Positions 17,859 through 26,847 are shown, counted from the first letter of the stretch. The stretch is DNA of 64,000 bases from Candidatus Angelobacter sp. Gp1-AA117 (GCA_003223515.1 QHVI01000039.1:39914-103913), one strand, 5' to 3'. Notes: generated by a model not told the origin, from the sequence alone. Numbers and translations: made by a program.

Positions 17859-18671
17859 ATGACTAAAATGACATTCTGTGCTGCTGCTTTATTGAGTTTA
17901 TTTCTCTCACTGACGCTTGCTGCCCAACAACCGCAGTCCAGCCCCGGCAATGAAGCCCAAGCCAACCAGCAGAAAGCCAAAAACATTCTCGATCGCGCCG
18001 TCCAGGCCATGGGCGGCCAGGCTTACCTCAACATCGATGACTTGAAAGAAGAAGGACGCACCGGCAGCTTCTACCACGGACAATCGCGCGGTGTTGACAC
18101 ACTCTACTTTCGGTCCTGGCTGTGGCCCGATAAAGAGAGAACCGAATTCACCAAGCAGCGCGACATTGCTATTGTCTATAACGGTGACAAGGTCTACGAG
18201 ATTACCTTTCGCGGGACCAGGCTCCTCGATCCTGTTAAGGACGAGAACCTCAGAGTGTCTCTGTTGCGCAAGATGCACTCTCTCGAACTCATCCTGCGGA
18301 AGTGGTTGCAGGATCCCGGCGTAGCTCTTTTCTATGAAGGTACCAGCCTGGCCGAAAACCATGAGGTGGATACCGTTACTGTCATGAACGCGCAGAACGA
18401 TGCCGTGACCCTGCAGATCGACACTGCCACGCACCTGCCGGTGAAGAAGACATTCACGGTTCGCGACCCGCAAAGCCGCGAACGCGACCAACTCGCCGAA
18501 GTTTACGATAACTGGAAGGAAGTGCAGGGCATCAAGGTTCCGTACAATGTCACGCTGCTGAAGAACGGCGAACTCACCTCGCAGCGATTCATCAACTCCA
18601 TCAGCTTTAACACTCATCCCGCGGAGAACCTTTTTGCCCCCATTACGAACTACGACCGAACCAAAAAGTGA
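17859..18671 (+). CDS. Exported protein, outer-membrane lipoprotein-sorting (LolA/LolB-like) type
   Basis: A 270-residue protein with a Sec signal peptide (hydrophobic 5-21, cleavage probably after LAA). The mature part is a beta-rich fold with repeated strand pairs such as 'VDTLYFRSWLWPDKERTEF' and 'VKKTFTVRDPQSRERDQLAE', the pattern of the acidobacterial LolA-like exported proteins. Expected location is periplasm or outer membrane. A specific function cannot be assigned. Confidence 0.7.
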   Translation: MTKMTFCAAALLSLFLSLTLAAQQPQSSPGNEAQANQQKAKNILDRAVQAMGGQAYLNIDDLKEEGRTGSFYHGQSRGVDTLYFRSWLWPDKERTEFTKQRDIAIVYNGDKVYEITFRGTRLLDPVKDENLRVSLLRKMHSLELILRKWLQDPGVALFYEGTSLAENHEVDTVTVMNAQNDAVTLQIDTATHLPVKKTFTVRDPQSRERDQLAEVYDNWKEVQGIKVPYNVTLLKNGELTSQRFINSISFNTHPAENLFAPITNYDRTKK

Positions 18672-18691
18672 ACGTCTGCCTGATACGGAAG

Positions 18692-18823
18692 TGGGTCAGT
18701 TGATGGCATTTCACCCAATACGCCTGTTCCCGCATCCTGCCGTATTTGTGGTCAAATCAGCAGGTGACCGGGAAGTGCCGAAGCCGGAAGAGTCCATGGG
18801 AAATCAACTTCCACACTGACCCA
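18692..18823. repeat. Short element bounded by inverted repeats TGGGTCAGT/ACTGACCCA
   Basis: TGGGTCAGT (18692-18700) and its complement (18815-18823) enclose about 114 bp; GTTGAT and ATCAAC just inside extend the symmetry imperfectly. It lies in the 196-bp gap after the exported-protein gene and could be a miniature element or a folded RNA. No other copy was seen in the window. Confidence 0.4.
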
Positions 18824-18867
18824 AGAAAGTAAAAGCGCAAAATAGCGGTAAGAAGCATTCCTGACAT

Positions 18868-19275
18868 TTATTTCGGTTTATTTGCCCATTCGGCAATGCA
18901 CCGCTCTTTTATGTCTTTTTTGACAAGTTTGGACTTCAGCAATCCATTTTGGACATCTTCCAACATCTTGGGGGAGCATGGCTCGTGGATTTTGCAAACA
19001 TAGCTCCTGGGTTGTGCTGCAATAGCGGCCTGAATGGATTTGATATTGAGGAGCTGTGAGTCTGCATAATTTATTACCGAGTCATGTTGAATGAAAGGGT
19101 GATCGCCCTTTTTTAATATCACTGTAGTCTCGGAATATGAATGTTGCGTAGTGACATTTACGCAGACTGCTCTTCCATCTTTGTCGGGATGAGTAACGAT
19201 AATCCAAAGATGCTCAATAGCAGAACTGGTTTTAGGGGCAAGAAAGGTATCTCCGCATTTGAGCGTGCCAGCCAA
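18868..19275 (-). CDS. Putative toxin partner of the SocA/Panacea-type protein
   Basis: A 135-residue protein. 'CGDTFLAP', 'HLWIIVTHPDKDGRAVCVNVT', 'TVILKKGDHPFIQHDSVINYAD' gives a compact beta-barrel-like pattern that reminds me of PemK/MazF-like mRNA interferases, but I see no diagnostic catalytic set and call it only a candidate. It starts (TTG) 8 nt after the stop of the SocA-like gene, in antitoxin-first order. The pair is slightly AT-rich compared with the neighbours, in keeping with horizontal gain. Confidence 0.55.
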   Translation of the reverse strand: MAGTLKCGDTFLAPKTSSAIEHLWIIVTHPDKDGRAVCVNVTTQHSYSETTVILKKGDHPFIQHDSVINYADSQLLNIKSIQAAIAAQPRSYVCKIHEPCSPKMLEDVQNGLLKSKLVKKDIKERCIAEWANKPK

Positions 19276-19283
19276 TCGTGGTG

Positions 19284-19844
19284 TTACGCGAACACCTGGA
19301 CATTTCCAAGGTTTTCGAGTTCATCCTCAATTGCCTTTATGTCGTCAGCAGATTTTTGTCCAGCTCTCAGAACTTCAGAAATTTCAATCGGGGTACGTTC
19401 GCCTTTTCTGACTTCTTTCCATTCAGGGAGTGTTTTGTGGAGCAAATCGACAAGATCAAAAGGACGGTTCATGTACCTCTTCCCGTATTTGGCGAAGAGT
19501 TCATCAATCAATTCGTCTTCTGCTTCTGAAAGCTCACCAGTGCCGATGTCCTTCAGCAACTTAACCTTGAAATTGGATGGGCTGGAGATGAATTTATTCC
19601 AAACATTATCTTCTTGTGGGGCTGATTCCTCAGTAATGAGATCATGAACATTGCTCAAAATAGGCCCCTTGTTCATCGAATAGAAGTCATCAAAACTGAC
19701 TGGCCGTCCCCACCGAATGAGTGCTTCACGATCCAACAGGTAAAGCAACTTAATCAGCACCATGTAATTAAGTTCACCACCAGCAAGACGCAAGAACCGT
19801 GCAGCAGCTTGGGTTGTCTTTGTCTCATCAAAGCGATGTCTCAT
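19284..19844 (-). CDS. SocA-like / Panacea-domain protein (probable antitoxin)
   Basis: A 186-residue protein whose N-terminal 100 residues match the Panacea (SocA-like, DUF4065) pattern: 'LIKLLYLLDREALIRWGRPV' and 'SMNKGPILSNVHDLI'. Proteins with this domain act as antitoxins for many unrelated toxins, often binding the partner directly. The C-terminal part is acidic and helical. It is the first gene of a two-gene operon with the putative toxin. No DNA-binding domain is seen, so autoregulation is uncertain. Confidence 0.75.
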   Translation of the reverse strand: MRHRFDETKTTQAAARFLRLAGGELNYMVLIKLLYLLDREALIRWGRPVSFDDFYSMNKGPILSNVHDLITEESAPQEDNVWNKFISSPSNFKVKLLKDIGTGELSEAEDELIDELFAKYGKRYMNRPFDLVDLLHKTLPEWKEVRKGERTPIEISEVLRAGQKSADDIKAIEDELENLGNVQVFA

Positions 19845-20222
19845 GAGTAAAGTGTACTAGATCTGTGCAAAGCTCTACGAAATTATATGTCTTTTCGATT
19901 CATGAAGTTAACTTAACAGATTCGTTTTTTGCTCTTCTAGATATTCGCTTTTTCTTCGTATCTTAACTAATTAAATAAGCTCAGATACGAGTCGCCTGAA
20001 GGAGTCAGTCCAACATCCCACCCCCACCAGGGGAACAAAATACATCCAAGCCAGAACCAAAACCGTGGTTCATACATAGAGAATGGGATTAAGCCTATTT
20101 TCGGACAAGCCGTGGAATGATTAGTTAGGCAGAACTGATTTTGTGGGCAAAGCCACGAAGCGTTGCAAAAATACCACATCCGGCTATTCTCGCCGGGGTG
20201 TAATGTACTGATTAGGAATCAC
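19845..20222. other. Intergenic region with no recognised gene
   Basis: About 380 bp, AT-rich at first, between the toxin-antitoxin-like pair and lpxC. It must contain the divergent promoters. I see no RNA gene and no convincing ORF; a 70-codon minus ORF here is rich in Trp/Cys/Pro and not credible. Confidence 0.5.
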
Positions 20223-21074
20223 TTGTCATTCGAGCAGACAATTCGCACCGCGGTAGAGTGCCAGGGTGTGGGTTTGCACAGCGGCGCGCCGGTGACTCTG
20301 CGAATCCTGCCTGCGCCTGCCGGAACCGGCATCGTCTTCCGTCGCGTCGATCTGGATGGCTATGAAATCGAGGCCATAGGACGCAATGTAGCCAAGGTGA
20401 GCTACGCCACCAGCCTGCAAAAAAAGGGCGTGCTGATCTCCACCACCGAGCATCTGCTTTCTGCTTTCATCGGCATCGGCCTGGATAATGCGATTGTCGA
20501 ACTGGACAACCTTGAGCTTCCTATTCTCGATGGCAGCGCCAAACCATTTGTGGACATGGTGCTGCAGGCCGGACTCAAGCAGCAGCGCAAGAAACGCTCG
20601 TACCTGAAGATCATCCGCGAAATTGAGGTGCGTGAGGGCAACAAGTTCATTGCCGCTTATCCGGCAGACGGATACTCAGTCGCTTACAAGATCAACTTTG
20701 CTCCCCCCATCGGCCAGCAGTCATTTGAGGTGGATCTCTCGCGCCATCTCTATCGCCAGGAACTGGCGGCGGCCCGCACCTTCGGATTCCTGCATGAAGA
20801 GCAGGCCATGCGCAACATGGGGCTGATACGCGGCGCCTCAGAAGAAAATGTGATCGTGGTGACCCATGACGGCGTTAAGAATGGCCCGTTGCGTTTTCCT
20901 GATGAGTTCGTCCGGCACAAGATTCTCGACCTGATTGGCGATCTGGCGCTGCTGGGAAAACAGATTGTCGGGCGCATCGTAGCCGATCGCGCCGGACACG
21001 CCATGCACACCGCCCTGGTTTCCCGCCTGCTCACCAGATGGTTGGTTTTCTGGTATGCGGGCAGGCTTTCCTGA
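20223..21074 (+). CDS. lpxC: UDP-3-O-acyl-N-acetylglucosamine deacetylase
   Basis: LpxC catalyses the committed step of lipid A synthesis, a zinc-dependent deacetylation, and shows that the cell has an outer membrane. 'QTIRTAVECQGVGLHSG' is the family N-terminus; zinc ligands sit in STTEHLLSA and in HKILDLIGD, and the catalytic His is in GHAMHTALV. A TTG at 20223 gives the expected start; the frame remains open 20 codons further upstream without conservation. After 'SRLL' the last dozen residues are non-conserved. The 3' end lies inside dinG on the other strand (325-bp antisense overlap). Confidence 0.92.
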   Translation: MSFEQTIRTAVECQGVGLHSGAPVTLRILPAPAGTGIVFRRVDLDGYEIEAIGRNVAKVSYATSLQKKGVLISTTEHLLSAFIGIGLDNAIVELDNLELPILDGSAKPFVDMVLQAGLKQQRKKRSYLKIIREIEVREGNKFIAAYPADGYSVAYKINFAPPIGQQSFEVDLSRHLYRQELAAARTFGFLHEEQAMRNMGLIRGASEENVIVVTHDGVKNGPLRFPDEFVRHKILDLIGDLALLGKQIVGRIVADRAGHAMHTALVSRLLTRWLVFWYAGRLS

Positions 21075-22996
21075 AAGACACGGCCATATTGCTGCTTGAG
21101 GAAACGATTATCGAGCAGCACCAGCACGCCCCGATCTTTCATGGAGCGAATCAACCGTCCAAAGCCCTGTTTGAGCGCGATCACCGCCGAGGGAACCTGG
21201 TATTCATAGAATGCGTTTCCGCCCGCATCGTTGATGGCCTGAATGCGCGCTGCCACCACCGGGTCATTGGGAACGGCAAAGGGCAGACGGTCGATGATCA
21301 CGCAGCTTAGCTGTTCGCCCTGCACGTCTACGCCCTGCCAGAAGGATGAAGTCGCAAACAATACCGCATTGGGGGTCAGCCGGAATTCTTCCAGCAGCGC
21401 GTTCTTGGGTGCGGAGCCTTGCAGCAGCATGGGGTATTCAATCTGTCCCAGCAGGCGGTTGTGGATTTCATTCATCTGGGCGTAGCTGGTGAACAGACAG
21501 AAGGCGCGTCCTTCGGTGATCGCCAATACGCGCCGGATCTTTTCCGCTGCTTCCTCGGGAAATGATTGCGAGCGCGGATCAGGAAGGTCCGGCGGCACGT
21601 AGAGGATGGCCTGGTTGGCATAATCGAAGTGCGAGGGCACGATCAACTCGCGCGCATGATCGATGCCGAGCCGCTGGCGGATGTACTGAAAGCCTCCGCC
21701 TACGGCTAATGTCGCCGACGCGAGCACCGCAGTATCCAGGGCTTCAAACAGGTTTTCCTTCAGGATCTGTGAGACGTCAATTGGCGTGCCCTGTAAGATG
21801 ATGTGCCCCATTCCAGTGCGGCTCCGGCGCGATTCACCCCGGCGCTCGATCCAGAACACGGTGTTCCTGTCTTTCGATTCCATCAGGAAAGCCAGATATT
21901 TATGCAGTTCCCGCGTGCGGCGGCCGAAGTTCATTACCTCGGCAGGCTTGTCATTGATGCGTTCCAGTTCGGCGAAAAGCCAATCCAGAGACTGCATCAG
22001 CCCGGAATAGCTCTCGCCGTGTTTCTCTAGGAACTGGGGCCGGTTTTCAAACGCGAAACGTCCCTGCTTGACCGGCAGCACGGAATAGAAACGCTGTACC
22101 TTGTCGCGCAGCTTGGCCACGGCCTGCAGCAATGTGGGGCTCAGCAGTTCTTTCTGCTTCAGCGTGATCTCGATATCGCGGGCCAGCTCTTCAAACTGCA
22201 GGTTGCTGATGGCAATGCCGAAGTAGTCGCTGGCCACATCTTCAAGCTCGTGTGCCTCGTCGAAAATCACCGAGGTAAATTCCGGCAGGATGCCCTGCGT
22301 GTTGGGATTGTCCATCTTGACCCGCAGGTCGGCGAAGAAGAGATGGTGGTTCACAATGATGATGTCGCTCTCCAGCATGCGGCGGCGCATCTCGGTAATG
22401 AAGCAGCGCTCCCACTGTGGACATTCCTGTCCGGTGCAGCGCTCGGCGCTGGCGTCGAGCTTTTGCCATAGCTGGCTGTTTTCCGGCAGGTCTTTCAACT
22501 CACTGCGATCACCGCTCTGGGTCTGCGCCTCCCATTCCATAATCTGCTGCAGGTGCTCGATGTTCACCAGGCCGCTCAATGCCGGCTGGCGCTGCAGATC
22601 GTAGAGCTTTTCCCGGCAGAGATAATTGTTGCGTCCCTTCATGTAGCAGACGCGCAGCTTGCCCAGGTGCTGCTCGAGGAAAGGAACATCTTTGAAGAAG
22701 AGCTGTTCCTGCAGCGTCTTGGTGCCTGTAGAGATGATCACGCGCTCGCCGCTGCGGATCACCGGCAGCAGGTAAGCCAGGGTCTTGCCGGTGCCGGTAC
22801 CGGCCTCCACGATCAGGTGTTTGCGTTCCTGCAGGGCTTTTTCTACCGCGTCACCCATTTGCAACTGGCCGCGGCGAAACTCATAATGAGGATGCGCCTG
22901 GCTCAGCTTCCCATTGGGCGCGAAAAACTGGTGCAGCGTGGGCCAGGAACGGGTTTGCGCGCGGGCAGGGGCCTCGGAATGGGATGAAGACGGCAC
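20750..22996 (-). CDS. dinG: DinG/YoaA-type ATP-dependent DNA helicase (XPD-like)
   Basis: A 748-residue superfamily 2 helicase. Walker A GTGTGKT at 66-72; cysteines around YLC-REKL, CTGQEC and RCF can hold the Fe-S cluster typical of XPD-like helicases; the DEAH box lies in 'IFDEAHELED'; the C-terminal helicase half ends with 'GFGRLIRSMKDRG' and 'SLPAY'. About 95 further codons after NH beyond 'SLPAYQKT' run antisense through the 3' third of lpxC and are not family sequence. The original stop may therefore have been lost. Role: DNA repair, resolution of R-loops or G-quadruplexes. Confidence 0.9.
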   Translation of the reverse strand: MPSSSHSEAPARAQTRSWPTLHQFFAPNGKLSQAHPHYEFRRGQLQMGDAVEKALQERKHLIVEAGTGTGKTLAYLLPVIRSGERVIISTGTKTLQEQLFFKDVPFLEQHLGKLRVCYMKGRNNYLCREKLYDLQRQPALSGLVNIEHLQQIMEWEAQTQSGDRSELKDLPENSQLWQKLDASAERCTGQECPQWERCFITEMRRRMLESDIIIVNHHLFFADLRVKMDNPNTQGILPEFTSVIFDEAHELEDVASDYFGIAISNLQFEELARDIEITLKQKELLSPTLLQAVAKLRDKVQRFYSVLPVKQGRFAFENRPQFLEKHGESYSGLMQSLDWLFAELERINDKPAEVMNFGRRTRELHKYLAFLMESKDRNTVFWIERRGESRRSRTGMGHIILQGTPIDVSQILKENLFEALDTAVLASATLAVGGGFQYIRQRLGIDHARELIVPSHFDYANQAILYVPPDLPDPRSQSFPEEAAEKIRRVLAITEGRAFCLFTSYAQMNEIHNRLLGQIEYPMLLQGSAPKNALLEEFRLTPNAVLFATSSFWQGVDVQGEQLSCVIIDRLPFAVPNDPVVAARIQAINDAGGNAFYEYQVPSAVIALKQGFGRLIRSMKDRGVLVLLDNRFLKQQYGRVFQESLPAYQKTNHLVSRRETRAVCMACPARSATMRPTICFPSSARSPIRSRILCRTNSSGKRNGPFLTPSWVTTITFSSEAPRISPMLRMACSSCRNPKVRAAASSWR

Positions 22997-23011
22997 AGCG
23001 AAGTATCTTTT

Positions 23012-23041
23012 TATAATAGCCGTGGAATAGTTTTAGGAGGC
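23012..23041 (+). promoter_or_regulatory. -10 element and ribosome-binding site of der
   Basis: TATAAT at 23012-23017 and AGGAGG at 23036-23041, eight bases before the TTG start. No good -35 is seen. Confidence 0.45.
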
Positions 23042-23049
23042 CAGAATTC

Positions 23050-24471
23050 TTGCCGGAAAATAACTCTAAGCCGCAGCCGCCCATTTTGGCCATCGTTGGG
23101 CGGCCGAATGTGGGCAAATCGACGCTCTTCAACCGGTTGATCGGTGCCCGCCGCGCCATCGTCGGTGATGAACCCGGCATTACCCGGGACCGCCTCTATG
23201 GCGAGGTCACGTGGAACGGACGGCGGCTGCGCGTGATCGATACCGGCGGCATCATTCCCGACGAAAAAGATCTGATCCCCTCAGAAATCTTCCGCCAGGC
23301 ACGCATGGCCCTCGAAGAAGCCGGCGCCATCGTGATGGTGGTGGACCTGCGCACCGAACTGGCTGCCCCGGATATGGAACTGGCCCGCCTGCTGCGGCGA
23401 TTGAACAAGCCGCTGTTTCTGGCGGTCAATAAAGTGGATGCGCAGAAGCTCGAAGCCGAGGCTGAGAACTTCAGGACTTTAGGCATAGAGAATCTTTTCC
23501 CGGTTTCCGCCGAGCACGGCAACGGCGTGGCCGAATTGCTGGAAGCTGTTCTCGAAACCATTCCTGAATCGCGTGAGAGAGAGGCTGAAGATTCTGAGCC
23601 GGAAACGGCTGAGACAGAACCGGCCAAGCCGCAGGAAACCAAGGTAGCCATCATTGGTCATCCCAATGTGGGTAAGTCCACCTTGCTGAATGTGCTCACC
23701 GGCACGTCGCGCGCCATCGTCACGCCCATCGCTGGAACTACGCGGGATGCCGTCGACGAGGTCATGGAGAAAGACGGTGCACGCTATCGTTTCATCGATA
23801 CCGCAGGAATCCGCCGCAAGGGCAAGACCCACCTGATGGCTGAAAAGCTTTCGGTGGTGATGGCGCGCAAGCACCTGGAAGCTGCCGATGTTGCCTTGCT
23901 GGTGATTGATGCAGTCGAGGGCGTAAGCGCGCTGGATGCCAATATCGGCGGCTATGCCCACGAGAGTGGCAGGTCCGTCATCATCGTGGTGAACAAATGG
24001 GACCTGGTGAGCAGGCAACGGGAGGATGGACCCGCGGCCAGCCGTGAAGTCTATGAGCAACAGGTGCGCCGGGTGCTCAAGTTCCTCGACTATGCGCCCA
24101 TTGTGTTTGTATCCGCGAGTGAAGGTAAAAACCTGGAGAAGCTCTTCAAGGCGCTGGAACAGGTCGCAGCAGAGCGGCGCAAGCGCATCAGCACCTCGCA
24201 GATGAACCGCTTTCTCGAAACCGTGGATTTCGAACGGGCCTCCGTGCCCCACCGCCAGAAGGTAAAAGTTTATTACATGACCCAGGCGCACGCTTCCCCG
24301 CCGACCTTCATTCTATTTACAGACAAGGACGTGAAGCTGCACTTCTCCTACGAGCGCTTCCTGGAAAACCAGATTCGCAAAGCCTTTGGGTTTATTGGAA
24401 CACCGATCTGGATCAAGAACCGTGCGCGCAAGAAAGTAGAGTTGGCTCCGAAAAGTCGAAACAGGAGGTAA
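23050..24471 (+). CDS. der: Ribosome biogenesis GTPase Der (EngA)
   Basis: A 473-residue protein with two tandem GTPase domains and a C-terminal KH-like domain, needed for 50S assembly. G1 motifs are GRPNVGKST (17-25) and GHPNVGKST (about 206-214); each domain has its DTxG switch (DTGG, DTAG) and NKxD (NKVD, NKWD). A long acidic linker (EPETAETEPAKPQE) joins the GTPase domains. TTG start supported by a strong AGGAGG. Divergent from dinG with only 53 bp between starts. Confidence 0.95.
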   Translation: MPENNSKPQPPILAIVGRPNVGKSTLFNRLIGARRAIVGDEPGITRDRLYGEVTWNGRRLRVIDTGGIIPDEKDLIPSEIFRQARMALEEAGAIVMVVDLRTELAAPDMELARLLRRLNKPLFLAVNKVDAQKLEAEAENFRTLGIENLFPVSAEHGNGVAELLEAVLETIPESREREAEDSEPETAETEPAKPQETKVAIIGHPNVGKSTLLNVLTGTSRAIVTPIAGTTRDAVDEVMEKDGARYRFIDTAGIRRKGKTHLMAEKLSVVMARKHLEAADVALLVIDAVEGVSALDANIGGYAHESGRSVIIVVNKWDLVSRQREDGPAASREVYEQQVRRVLKFLDYAPIVFVSASEGKNLEKLFKALEQVAAERRKRISTSQMNRFLETVDFERASVPHRQKVKVYYMTQAHASPPTFILFTDKDVKLHFSYERFLENQIRKAFGFIGTPIWIKNRARKKVELAPKSRNRR

Positions 24472-24578
24472 ATCACAAAATCGAAGTGGCAGCCATGAGT
24501 AGAAGTTTCCGCCCTCATTAATATCTAAGATTAGCTCTATCTAGGTTGGCGCACACACATTACCAAGGATAAATGCAT

Positions 24579-24606
24579 TTGCATTTAATACTAATGAAGG
24601 TATAAT
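24579..24606 (+). promoter_or_regulatory. Promoter with perfect TATAAT next to the start codon
   Basis: TATAAT at 24601-24606 with a weak -35 TTGCAT (24579-24584, 16-bp spacer). The next ATG is at 24618, so the mRNA would start within a few bases of it and be almost leaderless. Confidence 0.5.
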
Positions 24607-24617
24607 ACGCCAAAAAT

Positions 24618-25082
24618 ATGGTCGCTTCTAGTCCAAGATCTTCGGCATCCGAGGCCCGGTCTGCATGTGCAGAGCCAACAGCTTTGTCTCAAACACCGAC
24701 GGAAAGAGTTTTCTTCTGTGATCTTCCTCGCGAAGAACAGCAATCCTTTCTTGAGGAAACAAAAGCTGAACTTGAATCCATCAGCTTGGCTTCACCAGTG
24801 GAACTTTGCTTATTATTCTTGCCGTGGTTTTTCGTCCTGTTCGCGGCGGCATTCATTCACAGCTCTAAATTGGTTGATACATCTTCGTCAGCATTCCTCG
24901 TCAAATTGCTACGCTGGTCTATTTGGCTAAGCATGGGTGGAGGTGTTCTTGTAATCTCGTTGAATCAAGTAGCCACTATATTGGCTCGGGATGTAATAAA
25001 CGCTCTGCAGTTCTGGTGCAATCACGACTACGATACAGAGCCGGGAGTTGAGGCTCGTCGAGCAGCAAACGGTCAGGAATAA
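24618..25082 (+). CDS. Small two-helix membrane protein, unknown
   Basis: A 154-residue protein with a polar, Ser/Ala-rich N-terminal 70 residues, two hydrophobic segments ('CLLFLPWFFVLFAAAFIH' and 'WSIWLSMGGGVLVISL') and a short polar tail. No family is recognised. Base composition is more AT-rich than the flanking der and trmFO. It is followed after 4 bp by another small membrane protein, so the two probably form one unit. A likely recent acquisition. Confidence 0.55.
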   Translation: MVASSPRSSASEARSACAEPTALSQTPTERVFFCDLPREEQQSFLEETKAELESISLASPVELCLLFLPWFFVLFAAAFIHSSKLVDTSSSAFLVKLLRWSIWLSMGGGVLVISLNQVATILARDVINALQFWCNHDYDTEPGVEARRAANGQE

Positions 25083-25086
25083 ATAT

Positions 25087-25464
25087 ATGCCACGAAAAGC
25101 AGCGCCTAAACGAGTTATATTGAAAACCATTACAATTACCGAACTTCTTCGCTTAGCAAGCACTATGGCGACTAGTGTGGTAGCACACGGATGGGGCACA
25201 TTTGCTGCAATTGTTGCATTCATTTTTTGGACCCGTTGGATGCAAACTGCGAGAATCGCCCCATTTATGGGGGTAACCACAACATGTACATTAGGATATA
25301 TTTTGGGAGTGGCTTGTTTTACGATCATATCTAAGAGCACTTTCAGTGCTCAAAGATGCCTAACTCGAGCGAAACTATGGTTTGAAACACAGCGAATTAC
25401 TCAGTCGGAATATGACCAAATGCGCAGTCATTGTCTAGAGAAGTGTGATGTAATTTCTAAATGA
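25087..25464 (+). CDS. Small membrane protein, unknown
   Basis: A 125-residue protein starting MPRKAAPKR with a basic N-terminus and two hydrophobic stretches ('GTFAAIVAFIFWTRW' and 'GVTTTCTLGYILGVACF'). The ATG at 25087 directly follows the stop of the preceding gene; a TTG 13 codons upstream is less likely. No homologous family is recognised. Convergent with trmFO. Confidence 0.5.
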   Translation: MPRKAAPKRVILKTITITELLRLASTMATSVVAHGWGTFAAIVAFIFWTRWMQTARIAPFMGVTTTCTLGYILGVACFTIISKSTFSAQRCLTRAKLWFETQRITQSEYDQMRSHCLEKCDVISK

Positions 25465-25500
25465 GTGCTCAAGGCCAGCCTTGGGATGCTTTAGAACAAA

Positions 25501-26847
25501 CTAAGAAGTTGTGCATTCGCATCTGCCTGAAATACTTTCCATCCACTGTCCAAACGCCTTCAGCGCATTCTCACACACCATCTTGTGCCGCAATTTCTTG
25601 TCGCGAATACGCCTGCGGGTGCTCTCATCCAATTGCGGCAGCAGGTCGAAGGTGATGTTGACGGGTTGGAAGTTTTTGGCTTCAGCACGGCTGATGTAAT
25701 GGACTAGCGAGCCCAGAGCGGTCTCGCGTGGCGGAGCAACTGCGGGCAGGCCTTTCGCGATCCGCGCCACATGGATGCCCACCAGCATGCCCATGGCAAT
25801 CGATTCGGTGTAGCCCTCTACTCCGGAAATCTGTCCGGCAAAAAAGACGCTGGGATGCTTCTTCATGTTGAGCGTTTCCGTGAGCAGCGTCGGCGCATTG
25901 ATGTAGGTATTCCGGTGAATCTGGCCGTAGCGCAGGAAGCGGGCATTCTCCAGGCCGGGAATCAGGCGCAGCACGAGCGCCTGCTCGCCATATTTCAGGT
26001 GGTTCTGGAAGCCGACCAGATTGTAGGAATCGGCGCGCAGGTTCTCGCGGCGAAGCTGCACCACGGCATACGCATATTTTCCGGTCTTCGGGTCGGCCAG
26101 CCCCACGGGCTTCATGGGACCGAAGCGTAATGTGTCGCGTCCGCGCCGCGCGATCTCTTCAATCGGCAGACAGCCTTCAAAGTAGTTCAAATTTTCCCAG
26201 TCATGCCCTTCCACTGGCCGGGCTGCCATCAGCGCCTCATAAAATCGGTCGTACTCCTCTTTCGTAAACGGACAGTTGATGTAATCGGCGCTGCCTTTGC
26301 CGTAACGCGCGGCAAAATAAACGCGTGACATGTCGATGGAATCGGCTTCCACGATGGGACTGATGGAATCGTAAAAATAAAGGTGATCATTGCCGGAAAG
26401 GCGGGCAATCTCGTGGGAGAGCCCGTCGGAGGTCAAAGGGCCGGTAGCGATGATCGTGATGCCGTCTTCTTCCTTGATCTGCGCCGCCTCCTCCCGGATC
26501 ACCTTGATGCGCGGCTCACCGGCAATCACCTCCGTAACCCGATTGGCAAACGCCTCGCGATCGACGGCCAATGCGTGTCCGGCGGGTACCTGAGTTTCGC
26601 GGGCAATCTCCAGGAGAAGTGAGCCGGCGCGCCGCATCTCTTCTTTCAGCAGCCAGGGCGCGGTATTTTCGCTTTCTGACTTGAGCGAATTCGAGCAGAC
26701 CAGTTCGGCGAATTTGTCGGTCTGGTGCGCCGGGGTAGACTTCGCCGGACGCATTTCATACAGCTCCACCTCGAGGTCACGGCGGGCACACTGCCATGCA
26801 GCCTCACAACCTGCCAGACCTGCGCCAATGATTTTGATACGGCTCAC
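25501..26847 (-). CDS. trmFO: Methylenetetrahydrofolate-tRNA-(uracil-5-)-methyltransferase
   Basis: TrmFO makes 5-methyluridine at position 54 of tRNA using methylene-THF and FADH2. The FAD motif GAGLAGCEA begins six residues after the start; 'CSNSLKSES', 'GPMKPVGL' and 'QISGVEGYTESIA' are family hallmarks. 448 residues, full length. GTG at 26847 is chosen because it overlaps the stop of the upstream acetyltransferase gene (GTGA), implying coupling, and gives the standard N-terminus. Confidence 0.95.
   Translation of the reverse strand: MSRIKIIGAGLAGCEAAWQCARRDLEVELYEMRPAKSTPAHQTDKFAELVCSNSLKSESENTAPWLLKEEMRRAGSLLLEIARETQVPAGHALAVDREAFANRVTEVIAGEPRIKVIREEAAQIKEEDGITIIATGPLTSDGLSHEIARLSGNDHLYFYDSISPIVEADSIDMSRVYFAARYGKGSADYINCPFTKEEYDRFYEALMAARPVEGHDWENLNYFEGCLPIEEIARRGRDTLRFGPMKPVGLADPKTGKYAYAVVQLRRENLRADSYNLVGFQNHLKYGEQALVLRLIPGLENARFLRYGQIHRNTYINAPTLLTETLNMKKHPSVFFAGQISGVEGYTESIAMGMLVGIHVARIAKGLPAVAPPRETALGSLVHYISRAEAKNFQPVNITFDLLPQLDESTRRRIRDKKLRHKMVCENALKAFGQWMESISGRCECTTS

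Noticed and set aside
18634..18819. 61-codon plus-strand ORF after the exported-protein gene
   Set aside because: Overlaps the end of that gene and the inverted-repeat element; no start signal.
19967..20179. 70-codon minus-strand ORF before lpxC
   Set aside because: Odd Trp/Cys/Pro composition, no start signal, no family.
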